From assembly GCA_001599815.1 (NCBI GenBank), contig BCIA01000003.1, forward strand, positions 1,302,001 to 1,366,000: a stretch of DNA of 64,000 nucleotides. Direction: 5' to 3'. The notes under the pieces were generated by a model. That model saw only the letters and a list, made by a program, of their open reading frames with translations, was not told the DNA's origin and did no database searches. The DNA comes from Furcasterigmium furcatum. Lineage: Eukaryota > Ascomycota > Sordariomycetes > Glomerellales > Plectosphaerellaceae. Position numbers and translations under genes: made by a program. This document shows positions 45,714-56,786 of the stretch, piece by piece (positions within the stretch are counted from its first letter, which is position 1; every line of letters begins with the position of its first letter).

Positions 45714-45792
45714 CTCGAGATGTGGCGAGTGAGAGTGAGAGGGTGAGCTCACCAGGGGATCGGAGTCGCTAGCGGGATCGTGGTTGGCCCCT

Positions 45793-45802
45793 GTATATAT
45801 AT
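45793..45802 (-). promoter_or_regulatory. TATA box of the esterase gene
   Basis: The minus-strand ATATATATAC is 80-90 bp upstream of the esterase ATG at 45713. Confidence 0.5.
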
Positions 45803-46144
45803 CGAGCAGCAGTATCCTCCTCTTGTCCGGGATGCATGAGGACACCTCAGATCAGCGATGCGGGTTAAACTGCAGTCGGCTTTTACCGCCCCATCGCGTA
45901 GCGGTTGCACAAGGTCCGGACGCCTTCTTAGGCAAAGCCCGCAGGCTCCCCTGTTCGTCCTTCGCGCGTTTTCCCCTCATGTTCGGGGACCATCCTTCCA
46001 CGGTCACAATGGGTAGGAAGGCCGTGTTTTATCGAGGTTCGAAGCCGACGTGCCGGCCATTAAAGCCAAGAGATGGCGATCGATCTGTCTGTCTGGCCAA
46101 TCGCCGTTGCTTTAGTATTGGCATGGGCGAAGCACGTTGAGGTG

Positions 46145-46413
46145 AGGGTAGACCCCCCCTGTTAAGACGAGGTTAGGTGGGGTTCATCGTGGCCCGAACA
46201 TTGAGGTGAGGGCTGGTGGAGCCTTAGACTACTAAACAGAGATGGTTAGTTAGCGTCAGCTGTTAGGAATAGGGGGATATCAAGGTATTGGTTGTTAAGA
46301 CTCGGGATTAGGTGTTACCTTGGGATGTATCTCCTTTTGTATGATCCATCGAAATATTACCACTGCCTGGCTTCGGACCACTTAACTTCGTCTTAACAAA
46401 GGGGGTCTACCCT
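46145..46413. mobile_element. 269-bp MITE-like element with 36-bp terminal inverted repeats
   Basis: The left end (46145-46180) begins AGGGTAGACCCCCC, with GTTAAGACGAGGTTAGGTGG at its inner part. The right end (46378-46413) is its reverse complement with about 32 of 36 positions matching. The interior is non-coding and contains further subterminal copies of GTTAAGAC. The size, long inverted ends and lack of coding sequence define a miniature inverted-repeat element. A clear target-site duplication was not found: flanks are gaggtg on the left and atgtgc on the right. The phrase ttgaggtgaggg occurs both at the left edge and inside at 46201. Confidence 0.8.
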
Positions 46414-47336
46414 ATGTGCAGAGCCAATCATGGCTACTGCCAGACAGGGTTCGCGCACTCCCCCTTTTCGAGTAAGACAACTCCGCCAGTGATCTCCGAC
46501 TTCGGGTGTTGTATGGATCTGGTGATACCTTCACCTCCTGTATGCTGATTTATTCCCAACCCGTCCCACACGTCTCTCTCATCTCTCCCATTTGTTCTCC
46601 ACACGGCGCTTAACAACCGAACATTACTGTGCTGCGTCCAGAGACCGGCTTGATCTCTTACACGCACGGATTGATCATTGGGCGTCGACATTTCGAATTC
46701 AATTTCCATGTGCAATCGGGTGGCGCATGGTCAGCTCATCTACAACGTTGTGAAAACGCCTCCCCTACTAATCCGGGGTTCAGCCAGCCTCGGAGCAAAA
46801 GAAACTCTGCATTGTCGTAGGCGTGCACATGGTTGAGGGCTGAGTTCTGAGACACGCGCGGCACCTACCTCTGCTGCTGTTGAGTCTAAATTCCTGAGTG
46901 CGGTGGTCAACTTAAGCTTTTCGCAATCCCCATAGTAAGTCTAGGCCCCTCGTGGATTGCGGCCATCTTGGTCAGACTGGCACGCATGAGTGTGAAACAA
47001 CAGCGTAGCCCATCACATGGCGAGCTACCTCCTTGGCCGGCATGGGTTTCCACAGCATTGGAGCCAATGTCATTCCTCAAAATGGCTTCCAGCTGCAAAG
47101 CTCCGGGTTCCTCTCCTGCGAGGTTCATCATCCACGGCTCGGCCCTCCCGTGAGGCTTTCGGTCGTCTCCACGAGGCGTTGGCCTTCAACCAGTACCAAC
47201 GCTGAGGCTTTGCCTCGTCACTGGTTTCCAGCTGGCTTTTCTGCTTCTTCCAACCGAAGCGAGCATTGAGCTGAGAAAATCAGAGACCCGGCTCTCACCG
47301 CCATTGGGATATGGGAGGCATCACCGTGACAATGAC
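46414..47336. other. Intergenic region
   Basis: Probably promoter sequence of the next gene. No coding region is supported. Confidence 0.4.
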
Positions 47337-47344
47337 TATAAAAG
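47337..47344 (+). promoter_or_regulatory. TATA box of the secreted CBM-like gene
   Basis: TATAAAAG, about 145 bp upstream of the ATG at 47485; the transcript leader is then about 110 nt. Confidence 0.5.
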
Positions 47345-47484
47345 CACGAGGATGAACGAGCATCCAGGACTTTCTCTCTCCTCAACCTCGTCCCTCATCA
47401 CATTTCGATCTAGACACCTCTTGATCAAACCTTTTTCGTCTTTGCACGGCCAACACCCAGTTGTCTGTCCAGAAATCTGCCAAC

Positions 47485-48717
47485 ATGGTCAACCAGAAAC
47501 TGCTTTTGAGCGCTCTGCCCATGCTCCTGGGGAGCGCAGTGGCCACTCCTCTGGACATCGTCGAGCGGGCTGCTTGCAACCGCGACAACCTCTTCCGCTG
47601 CTTCATCGATCAGCGTTACTCGACGCAGGCCAGCGCCTACTGTGGAGGACTGGTCCCCTTCACTACAACCGTCGCCACCGTCACGGCCACCGAGTGAGTT
47701 TACCGGCCTCGCCGTCTCGTCCCATGCCCGGCATACGGATTTCTCTAACAAAGTTGCGTCTCCCAGAACCACAATTGTCTGGACTGATGTTGTGGCAACC
47801 ACTGTTACGGACACCGTGACATCGACCACCACCACCTTCACCGCCACGGTCCCCTCTGAGACCGTCACCGTCACGAAGTTCCATGGCGAGCTTCGAAAGC
47901 GTACGACGGGCGATTCGGCCCCTACCCCTGCTCCTGCTCCTCCCAAGTGCATGACCAACGGCGTCACGTACCCGGCCTCCCGCATCACCTCGGCCTGCTC
48001 CTGCATCACCGTTCCAGCGCAGACTGTGAGCGTGACGCATACGGCCACCACCGAGACCGTCACTGAGGTGAGTACTAATCCTGCCCTAGACGACTCACGC
48101 CCCTTTTCTGACATGATCAGACTTCCACCTCGCTCCTCACTGCCTCTGAGACAACCACGACCTGGGAGACCGTGTCCGCGGTGACCACTTCCGGCGCTGC
48201 CACCGTCACGGCCGCTCCCCCGGCACCCCTCAACTGGGACTTCGAGCGCGGCAACCTGGACGGATGGTTTGCCTACAACAACAACGGTAACGGCTGGCAA
48301 AACGACGTCGTCAGGGTCGCGGGTCCCAATTCCCAGCCGACTTGGGCCTTCCGCTGCATCAACCGTCAGTATCTCGGCTTCGCCGGGATGCACTTCGCCC
48401 AGGACCAGTGGGTGCGCCTCAGGTCGGGCCCCCGGTACAGGATCAGCTTCTCGGGCAAGACGACCGCCGCGGGCGCCGGCAACACCATGCCGCACACCAG
48501 CTTCCTCGTCGTGTCCAGGGAGGGCTACAGCATCGGCGCAACCTACTTGTCGCTGCTCCAGGGCGGCGTCGCGCTGGGCAACGGGTGGTACAGGTTCAGC
48601 AGGGAGTTCACCGTCCCGGCCGAGTACGAGGGCGACTGCAGCGTTAGATTCGGGTGGGACCGCAGCACCAGCTACATCGAGCATTTTGTGGATGACCTCA
48701 CCATCGTGCAGGTCTGA
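47485..48717 (+). CDS. Secreted protein with Thr-rich stalk and carbohydrate-binding-like domain
   Basis: Three exons (47485-47693, 47767-48067, 48121-48717) give 368 aa. The signal peptide is MVNQKLLLSALPMLLGSAVA. A short cysteine-containing head (CNRDNLFRCFIDQRYSTQASAYC) is followed by long Thr/Val stretches (TVATVTATETTIVWTDVVAT, TSTTTTFTATVPSETVTVTK), a likely O-glycosylated stalk, with a four-cysteine segment in the middle. The last 155 residues begin LNWDFERGNLDGWFAYNNNG and end VRFGWDRSTSYIEHFVDDLTIVQV, the shape of a CBM4/CBM9-type galactose-binding-like beta-sandwich. A cell-wall or plant-polymer-binding role is likely by analogy; no catalytic domain is present. Confidence 0.85.
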
Positions 48718-48928
48718 TCTTGAGATTCATTGGTGGGAAGCTCCGAGGGACTCTGCGGTTTGCAAGACTACATGGTCCATCGGCAGCGCCCCAGCGGCCG
48801 CTCTGGTAGCGTGGTTGTAGGGTCGAGTGGAACCATCCTGCGTTCAGTCGCAGTATCGAGATATACGCATATTTGGACCTAATAGAAATTCTCAGGAAGT
48901 GAAAAATGATGCTATGTTCCATCGGTGG

Positions 48929-50517
48929 CTACCTAATATTCATCGAAAAAGTCCGTCCGTCGTGTTCGAGCGTGACGGCCATCCAGAGGAGCATCCCGAA
49001 ATCATCGGCGTTTTCGGACCAGTGAGACAGCTCATCTGCCACTTCACGCCCGCAGGTTTTCTCGAGGTCCCCTTCCTGAGCCAGTGTATGCCTCAGAAGG
49101 ATCAAGTTACCGAGAGTCACGCCGCGTTGCTTCCTGGAGACGATGTGTTCCTGGTATCGCCTCTCCCACTGCCTGTCCGTCACAGGCTCCCAGAGCCCGG
49201 CGGCGCACGGCAGCGGTGTGCAGATGGACTCCGGGCATTGGCCTTTGGATGGAGTCTGGCCATCGCTGTGAAACAACAGATCTATGATATAGAGAAGACA
49301 CGCTAGTCTGGACATCGCATCGAGTGCTCAGTCAGCAATAATTCAAGACCATACACCTGAAAGCAGCGGCCGTCGTACGGGTAAGACGTACCTTCTGAGG
49401 CTTTCTTGAATGATCCAGTCGGAGCGGCTGATATGTGGAACGGCCCTGTCCGTATCCAGATCGAAGCGACTATAAAGGCTCCGCGCGAAGCGCTATGCAG
49501 ACAGCATCTTCGTTAGCAGTGATGTGGCAAGAGAGTTACGGCGAAGCATCCATACCTCCGTGCTTGCAACTAGTTCTGCGGTTTGGGCGCTTAACAAGGT
49601 TTGTTTGTCCTGGGACTGAAGAATAACATATATGACTGCAGCTTGTAACGCTTGTAGCTGATCTGGTACATCAAGCTCTCCGTACTGCACATGGTCAGTT
49701 TGGGTGGTTCTTGGGAGAGAATCAGAGACCTCGGAGGAGGATGAAATGGAAGGGACACTGTGGGACCAAGATCTACCTTTTCAGATAGCTGCTTCACTTG
49801 TGAGCTTATCTGGGACCATACAAAAGCCCTGCTGCTGGGAGTTGGGGAATGAAGCATCTGAGCCAGGCCAGCGCATACAGCCAGGGTTTCCGGGAGGCAA
49901 GTGTGGGGGTTCTCAGGGGGGCAGCCTTGTCCATGGCCAACAGCACACGGAGGATAAATAAAGGGCGGGAAGTCCTTTCCGGCAGCCATTATGAGAGGGT
50001 AGTCTGCGAGTCGGCCGATGAGCATCTTGGCAGTCAAAGAGTCCTGGGCGACTGTCATCGTTCTCGGTTGGAGTGGTTGGCCACATTCTACCAGATCGTT
50101 AGCAAGCTGTTCGCTGTCATTGAGGCTGTTTCCCTGACCCAATGGCGCCTGTTCTGCCCGGGTCTGCACACGAGCTTGCACGGCACCAGCAGGCGTTCCC
50201 GTGGTGATCAACTGGGCCGTCTCACCCGATGAGTCCACCCATCCATCCCTTTCCGGCTCATCGTTGCGGATCACCCCTGCCTCCACGCGGGGACGTATGG
50301 GGTGAGGCCTGTCGGGCCGATCGGTAGGCTTGTGTTGGCGTCGAGGGTAGCGACAGTCGAGATGCCGCTTCGCGCATCTTGAGCAAGGCGCTGAAAGCGA
50401 GCAACGCACCTTGGCCGTGCGGCAAGGGTCGCATGACTTTGCCCCGTTCCTCGGCATCCTCCAGGTAGGTGAAGTGCCTTTCAAGAGGGCCGGTGAATGA
50501 CGAGGGTCAATTGCCAT
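48929..50517 (-). CDS. Zn2Cys6 transcription factor (449 aa)
   Basis: Four exons: 50517-49777, 49684-49556, 49492-49392 and 49307-48929, all with GT-AG introns and consistent phases. The zinc cluster is at the N-terminus with cysteines 29, 32, 39, 45, 48 and 55 (CDPCRTAKVRC, CSRCAKRHLDC). A Ser/Pro-rich linker follows, then a fungal regulator middle domain: YGELDVPDQLQALQAAVIYV, RFARSLYSRFDLDTDRAVPH, DWIIQESLRRLACLLYIIDL, and a C-terminal helical part (WSENADDFGMLLWMAVTLEH). It is divergent to the SDR gene at 51134 with 616 bp between them and probably controls it. The last exon has a mutated partial copy at 52.5-52.7 kb. Confidence 0.87.
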
Positions 50518-51133
50518 ACGAAATCTCCGGGCGAGACTGGAATTAGGAGAGTGAACAAATGGTATCAGCCAGGTCGAGGCGAGGGATGAGGCGTAGTTGG
50601 CCGGTGGGCCGGACTTCGGTGTTTGCGGCGAATAAGGAGTGAGCGAGCCTCCTCGGTGTTAGTGAGTCGGTATTTCCGCCCACGGCTGATCCATGGATCC
50701 GGAAAGTCGCGGCGGCCGAGGCGGAGAATGATTCTTTTCTACCTTATTTCAATAGCTGCTTAACAATGTACTACTGCCCCTCCTTCCTCACCGCTCGTGC
50801 CATCCGCCTGACGTCACGGCGGCAGCAAGTCATGTCCGGAGTTTCAGCCAATGGATGATGCTGAAGTATCGGAGTAGTGTCCAATCACATCAGCTCGGCC
50901 AACCCCGGGCAGTTCCCGTCAGGTGTCAGGTCAGGGGCCATGACGATGGCTGGCTATGCGACGGCGTGAGCAGGATTCGCGGCTGTTGGCAGAAGATGAA
51001 CAAGAGAAAAGAACATACGTGTACATATAAAACTCCCGGAGTTCGCACCTCATCATGACATACAGTCTGGCCATCATAACTGTGTTTCCGACAAGTCGAA
51101 CACCACCACTTCGTTGAACAACACGACATCGTC
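50518..51133. promoter_or_regulatory. Shared divergent promoter of regulator and SDR
   Basis: 616 bp between two divergent genes. ATATAAAA at 51025-51032 lies about 105 bp before the SDR start. Confidence 0.5.
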
Positions 51134-52191
51134 ATGACCACCCCAAAGGAACTCGAATCACTCAGCTTCGGCGACCAGACCGCGTTAATAACAGGCACAA
51201 CCAATGGACTGGGGAAGTCCATCAGCGAGGAGCTCGTCAGGCGGGACATCGGCACCCTCATCATGGGGGTGCGAAACGTCCAGCGCGGTGAAGAGCTCAA
51301 GAACGAGCTGCTAGCCATGCCAATCCTCCGCGAAACCAACCGCAAACTCACGATTCACGTGGTCAGGCTCCAGATGGACGATTCCAAGAGCGTCGTTGCC
51401 TTTGTCGACGAGGTCAAGCTGCTCACCACCACCGTCGACATCGTCCTGCTCAATGCCGGCGTGGGAGGTCTCGACTTCCACTCTGCGCAGAGCGGCCACG
51501 AGGAGATCATGCAGGTCAACGTATACTCCAACACCCTCCTTGCCCTGGAGCTCCTCCCCTTGCTGGAGCAAACGGCCGCAGCCAGGTCCAGGCCTTCGCG
51601 TCTCACCTGGGTCGGGAGTTTCGTCCAGATGGACCACTCCCTGACGAAGAAGGCTCTCTCAAGCGACCAGCCCATCATCGGACAATTCGACGACAGAGCG
51701 CGGTTCAACAGGTCTCGGTATCAGGACTCCAAGCTGATGAGCACCATGATCGTGAAGCAGCTGGCGCGGCGCATCGACAGAACTCTGGTCATCCTCAACG
51801 AGGTTTCGCCTGGGCCAGTGTTGACCAACTTTGCCCACACGTATCCGGCATATTTCCGCGTCGGGATCGCCATCGTTGGCCACTTCGCCAATAAATCCAA
51901 CTCCCTTGCGCAGGGTGTGAAGAGATATCTTCACGCGATGGCCCTCGTGGGAGAAGAGTCACATGGTGAGTACATCAGTGACTTCAAGATCGCAAAGTAC
52001 GTTCAATCTTCCCAGCGAGACCAAACATGGAGATTTTGACTAATTGGGTTGACAGGAGGGCCGAGATTCTCAGTACATCACTCGGACAACAGTTGGAGGA
52101 ACAGTTCTTTGCGGAGGTGATGGACGAGTGCACGAAGATGGATGCACGTCTGCCCAATCTCTCGGCACTCACTGATCAGATATCACACTAG
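51134..52191 (+). CDS. Short-chain dehydrogenase/reductase
   Basis: Two exons (51134-51996, 52056-52191) with a GTACGT donor and GACAG acceptor give 332 aa. The cofactor motif TGTTNGLG follows LIT near residue 20; NAG is present (LLNAGVGG), a catalytic Ser lies in WVGSFV, and the Tyr-Lys pair is in RYQDSKLM. The C-terminal part SHGEYISDFKIAKRAEI is typical of a WW-oxidoreductase/retinol-dehydrogenase-like fungal SDR branch. The substrate is unknown. The last exon has a decayed copy at 58.2 kb, just before the chitinase gene. It sits with a Zn2Cys6 regulator, as in small metabolic clusters. Confidence 0.9.
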
Positions 52192-52373
52192 CATTCTAGT
52201 GGGATATAAGTAATTATAGTAACTACTTATCTATAAGCAACTTATTCTTCATATCTTTATAGTGCTTATCATTAACACTTAGCTTACTCTTAGCCCTCTT
52301 AGAGTATCCATGGATATTCTTTCTAAATAGAGGCTTATTACTAAATAATTATAGCTCGCTTACTTCTGCCGCC

Positions 52374-52499
52374 TTACACATACCGCGGGTATATCTTTAG
52401 CTTCCTAACCGATAGCGTAATCCTATCTAACCGCGCCAGCCGCTCAACGGCCTTCATCCCTAGCACCGTAAGATCCCCCGCCATCGCCTTCCTAAGCCA
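52374..52499 (-). pseudogene. Diverged 3' fragment of a chitinase-like gene
   Basis: The minus-strand frame WLRKAMAGDL ... VERLARLDRITLSVRKLK ... YPRYV, then TAA, parallels the last 40 residues of the chitinase at 58.4 kb (WRREATAGDL ... VERLARVDRIASSVRKLK ... CPRYA). The 5' part of that gene is missing: homology stops at the Trp codon. Many differences are C to T or G to A. The AT-rich stretch 52192-52370 aligns loosely with the spacer between the SDR tail and chitinase at 58.3-58.4 kb. Confidence 0.85.
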
Positions 52500-52732
52500 G
52501 CGTATACCTCAAAAGGATCAAAACACCAAGAGTCACACCGCGTTGCTTCCTGGAGACCGTGTTCTTAGTACCGCCTCTCCTACTGCATGTCCGTCACAGG
52601 TTCCCAGAGTCCGGCGGCGCATGGCCGAGGTGTGCAGATGGACTTTGGGCATCGCTGTGAAACAACAGATCTATGATGTAGAGAAGACACGCTGGTCTGA
52701 ATATCACATCGAGTTCCCAGTCAGCAATAACA
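52487..52732 (-). pseudogene. Fragment of the Zn2Cys6 regulator's last exon
   Basis: This stretch matches about 49070-49340 (last exon and part of the last intron of the regulator at 48.9-50.5 kb) in the same orientation, with mostly transition differences and some small deletions. The frame is broken: the CAG codon of LAQEGD reads TAG here. It is directly fused to the chitinase fragment, with about 15-19 bp of sequence (TGGCTTAGGAAGGCGATGG on the minus strand) fitting both parents. Confidence 0.85.
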
Positions 52733-54516
52733 AATCTCGCCTTATTGTATTGGTAGGTGTGAGTAGAGTTCGAAGGGTGGCCATCGACGACTCAGGAGGC
52801 GCTGGATTTAGTTCCCCAACCAAGCGAATTGAAAGAAGCTGCACCACCAGAGGCAACCTTGCTGCCAGCCGCGTAGCTGGTTCTTAGCAAAAGAAGAGTA
52901 TCGAGAACACGATGTCCGCTATAAATCCGGAGGCCTGGCTGCATCCCGAGCAATGGCACAAAAGAAACACGAGACGGGGCATCTGCCTCTAGTCACCGAC
53001 TCAAATGATAATCCACGAGCAGAAGACAGATGAGGCGCACGTCTGCACTTACACCACGTTTGGTTTGACAAGGGGAGGGCGGCCTCTCCACCGGCGGACT
53101 CAGGAACTGACAGGGTATCTCCGGTGATTCCGGAAATTCGCAGAAGTGAGTCCCCCGACTTGAATGGTTTGAGTTTTTAACCTAGGAAGGGATCCTTTTA
53201 GTCGCCGTGCTGGCATCCGAATCCTGCCGTGATGGCTTGCTGAAATGCATCAAGGTGAAACGTTGTTCGCCAGCCCAGGAGGAGCGGGCGACCTGAAGAG
53301 AACGTGGGAGCAAGCTCGAACTTTCATCAGGAAAAGATCGAACAACAGCTCATGCTGATCATTTCAGTTGTTGGCCACGAATAGGCGGACCATCGGCGGT
53401 GCGAGCGCCCGGGGTTCCGACGACTGTACATGGTTCTTTAATATAATTATGTACGAGTAGATGCTCCATGTCGGTTCTGCAATCGACAGTGAGGTGAATG
53501 TCGCCCGAGGTGGTTCGTTGAAGCCCTGGTTCACATTCACCAACTGGCAGACAGGGGGTCCTGGACTCGGCTCGGGACCGACATGATTTCCCACCAACCC
53601 TTGCAATGTTGGTCTTATTCTCGCCAAGCCGGCCTCTGTGTGTAATGTCCTGGAGTGTTGGTTCCCCCGAGGGAAAAGATCTGCAAGGCGGTTGGTTGTG
53701 GGAGGGGCACGTCGCCAAGTCTCATTGGAGCGGGAAGTGGGAGATCGTCCCCGGAAGTCCCAGATTCGCCAGGGATAATATCGACATGATCCTTCACGCC
53801 ACTCGTCAGATGAGAATCGGGAGAATGGCGAAGGGTCCCTTGTCGCAAACCGCGACCGACCCTGGCTGGCACTTTCGAGGCTGTGCGTCTCAACTCATCT
53901 ACACCTGCATTGATGCAGCCCGTCACACTCCGTATCTTGAATCTTCAAGGGTTTTGACTCTAGAACGCCATCCTCTACGATGGCTCTACTCCTTTCCGTG
54001 CTGTTGGAACTTGGATGCTCACCACCAACTCGCCTCTTCCCCTGAACCCCTGCTGCCCTGCATCAGGTCGCCTTTTCTGATACGGCAGGAGCAATGAAAG
54101 AACGCTTGGCCTGTTCGTCGTTCATTTGTACCTGCGTCCTCCCAATATCCTAATCCGTGACCTGGCTGCAAAGAACGTAGGTCCGGCGTGGAACAGGCCG
54201 TCCCGAGCACAAGAGAGGGTGTGTGAAGTGCCAAAGAACGCCCCCTCCCAATGCCGTCCATCGCTGTGCCACATGCATGGGCTCTTCGAGAGTTTCTTGC
54301 TTGTTGACCGAGTGCTCAGGAATGCCAGGCGGCCTCGGAACTCAGGACTCGGAGTGTGCTTCATGCATCGAATCTTCATAATCCTCTGTTGTCCGCTTGA
54401 TTTCTTAAACGCGTCTATCCTGCTGCTTGATGCCGAATCTGCGGTTAGCAGAAGCATAAACCTGAGCTCAGCGGGCCAGCGACGTCGACACTCCTTTATC
54501 TCACACTCCAAACGTC
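52733..54516. other. Intergenic, no gene seen
   Basis: Only low-quality overlapping frames occur. It lies between the gene fragments and the first rhodopsin-like gene and may contain material too decayed to recognise. Confidence 0.4.
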
Positions 54517-55796
54517 ATGTCGGAGGGCACGCCCAAGGAGGCCGTCGTGGTAAGTTCAATAGACATGTTCACCGGCTTGAGGGTCTGGGCTTGACGGCTT
54601 TATCCACGATGGAACAACAGCCCTCCACCTCTTCCCGTACGTCTGGCTAACACACCATGTCTACACACAGCCCGTCGAGGCCGTGCTTCTCGCCCTCACC
54701 GTTATCATGGTAGTGGCCCGACTGCTAGTCCGCCTGTTGCGCCAGCGCCAAAGCCTCACCACCTGCGACTGGCTTCTCGTTGCGTCCATGCTCGATGCGA
54801 TAGCCCTATTCACAACCGACGTCTTGGCCTACAAACTTGGAGCCCTAGGACCGTGGCCGACGTCAGTTGCCGACCAGATAAGCTTGAAAAAAGTCACTTT
54901 TTCCGGCAACTACTTCTACGACACGGGCGTCTACTTTCCCAAGCTGGCCCTGTGTGCGCTTTACTTCAAGCTGATCCCGCAAACCATGCCCATCCTCCGG
55001 AAGGCCATGTACGCCGTAAGCGCGTTGACGCTGGTGTTTGCCATCGTCACTTGTTTCCTGGATACCTTTTGGTGCGGCCCTGACCCCTCTGTCAACTGGA
55101 GCCTGGAAGAAGGTGCCTGCAGCACCTACGAGTCCAAGGGGGTATTCCGCATCGACTGGGCAATGAACATTACGTCCGATCTTTTGAGTAAGTCTCTACT
55201 CGGCCGCTGGCTTTTCCCGCCTCGCTCACACGCGATCATAGTCTTCAGCCTCCCGTTCCCGCTTCTCGCAGGGCTGCAGCTCAAACCACGTTACATCGTG
55301 GGTATAGCGGCCATCTTTTCGGCGGGGATCATCACGATTGCCGCCAGTGTGAGCCGCTTCGCCACTGTCGAAGTCATCCACAACTGGCCCAATGTTTGTA
55401 GGTTTCTCGACCGTCCCTCAGCAACACCATTACTTGAGCCGTGATAGACTAACAACACCCACAGATATCCTGTCCATGACGGAGATGGCCGCCGCCATCA
55501 TAGTGGTATCACTGCCCGCGCTCAAGTCTCTCCTGCACCGACGCGGGGAGGGGTCAACACCCCGATATGCGATGGGAAGTTCGGTGAAGAACGCGACCAC
55601 ATCGAGCCATCTGAAGCTGTCGTCAGGAAGGGACCCGTACGTGGCTTCAGCGCGCGCGGCTTCTGGGGACGATTCGGGCAGCGAGGTGGAGCTGAACCGC
55701 CTCGGGCGCAACGACGTGATCTACAAGACGGCACGGATCAGCGTCACCTACGAGAGGCGCGAGGAGGACAAAAGCCAGACCACGCCGAAGTTCTAG
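54517..55796 (+). CDS. Fungal rhodopsin-like seven-helix membrane protein (345 aa)
   Basis: Four exons (54517-54549, 54671-55187, 55242-55397, 55465-55796). It is an integral membrane protein of the fungal rhodopsin-like / Pth11-related family. Helices include VLLALTVIMVVARLLVRLL, DWLLVASMLDAIALFTTDVL, YFPKLALCALYFKLI, MYAVSALTLVFAIVTCFL and IVGIAAIFSAGIITIAASV. The loop CGPDPSVNWSLEEGACSTY with two cysteines is characteristic. No CFEM domain is present. The C-terminal tail of about 100 residues is hydrophilic, Ser/Arg-rich and probably cytoplasmic. No retinal-binding lysine context was seen. Members act in surface sensing in plant pathogens, but function is not known for this one. The first exon is only 33 nt, as in the neighbour gene. 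Confidence 0.83.
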
Positions 55797-56786
55797 CCAG
55801 CCGCCCACTGTTCTGCTCAACACGGAGATGGGAGATGGAGAGGGAGGCAGGGATGTAAAACAGAGATTTCCATGTACATACATACTGCAGTGCAAGGAAG
55901 TTCCCCCTGCACACCGAGCGGGGGCGGACCGGGGGTCTTGGCCGGAAGGGCTGGCCCGGAGAGCCGGCGCAGCCCAGCCGGGGGACGGAGATACAAATAG
56001 GACAAGCAACAGCCTTCCGAAAACGGCCAAGTCCGCGACGGATCATCTTGAACTCCTCGGCCCGGGGTCGGAGGCCCCAGTTATAGCCGCCGAAACGAGA
56101 ACCTGTGGCCTGCACAACATGCAACCCTGCGGCGCATGTGCATCACTTTGATGGTCGTCTCCTCAAATTGCAGTACGCGTACATGGGTTGCATAGCCATG
56201 CCCCGGTCTGACTCGCATATTAGAATGGCCGATGGACAGCTGCGCTCACCAGCAATCCCTGCGAAATCCCTCTACTTCGAGATAGGCCACTCGTTGTCAT
56301 GCAAGCAAGTATGCCGTTGGCACGTTCCGACTCGTATCGGCCGTGTCTATGGTGACATCTTGAATGTAGCCTTGCCACCCGGGGTGTGCACAACGTGTCT
56401 GCCATGCTACAGGGTACTTATGTGCTGTTCCATTTCTCCCTGTTTCCGGGATCTCATTCGACCTGATCCTATGCGCGGTCCGCAGAGGCCAGGTTCTCTG
56501 CCACCCGAGGTGATTATCAGGCCCAACTGGATATGCAGCTCGTATGAACTAGGAAGGAGACAACAAGGGGATCTTGAGGGTGGGCCAATGGTTTGAAATC
56601 CATCTGTTGGTGCCCTGCGAGACGATATTGGCTTCTCGCTACACACTGGTGCCACGTGCGAAAGGCGTGGCCTTGTTCCATTACAAGTACCGCTTCCGCT
56701 TCATGAGGACCTAATCCGTACCCCTTCACTCTCGTTCCTCTTCATTCTAGTTTTGGCATTTTTTCTGCCGGCGCGGAGACGTAAAA
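55797..56786. other. Intergenic between tandem paralogues
   Basis: It contains the 3' side of one rhodopsin-like gene and the promoter of the next. No extra gene is supported. Confidence 0.45.

Noticed and set aside
44571..45746. 391-codon plus-strand frame
   Set aside because: Exactly antisense to the SGNH esterase, which has a signal peptide and catalytic motifs.
48172..48820. Other frames across the CBM-like exon
   Set aside because: The spliced frame keeps a signal peptide, stalk and folded domain; the others are shadows.
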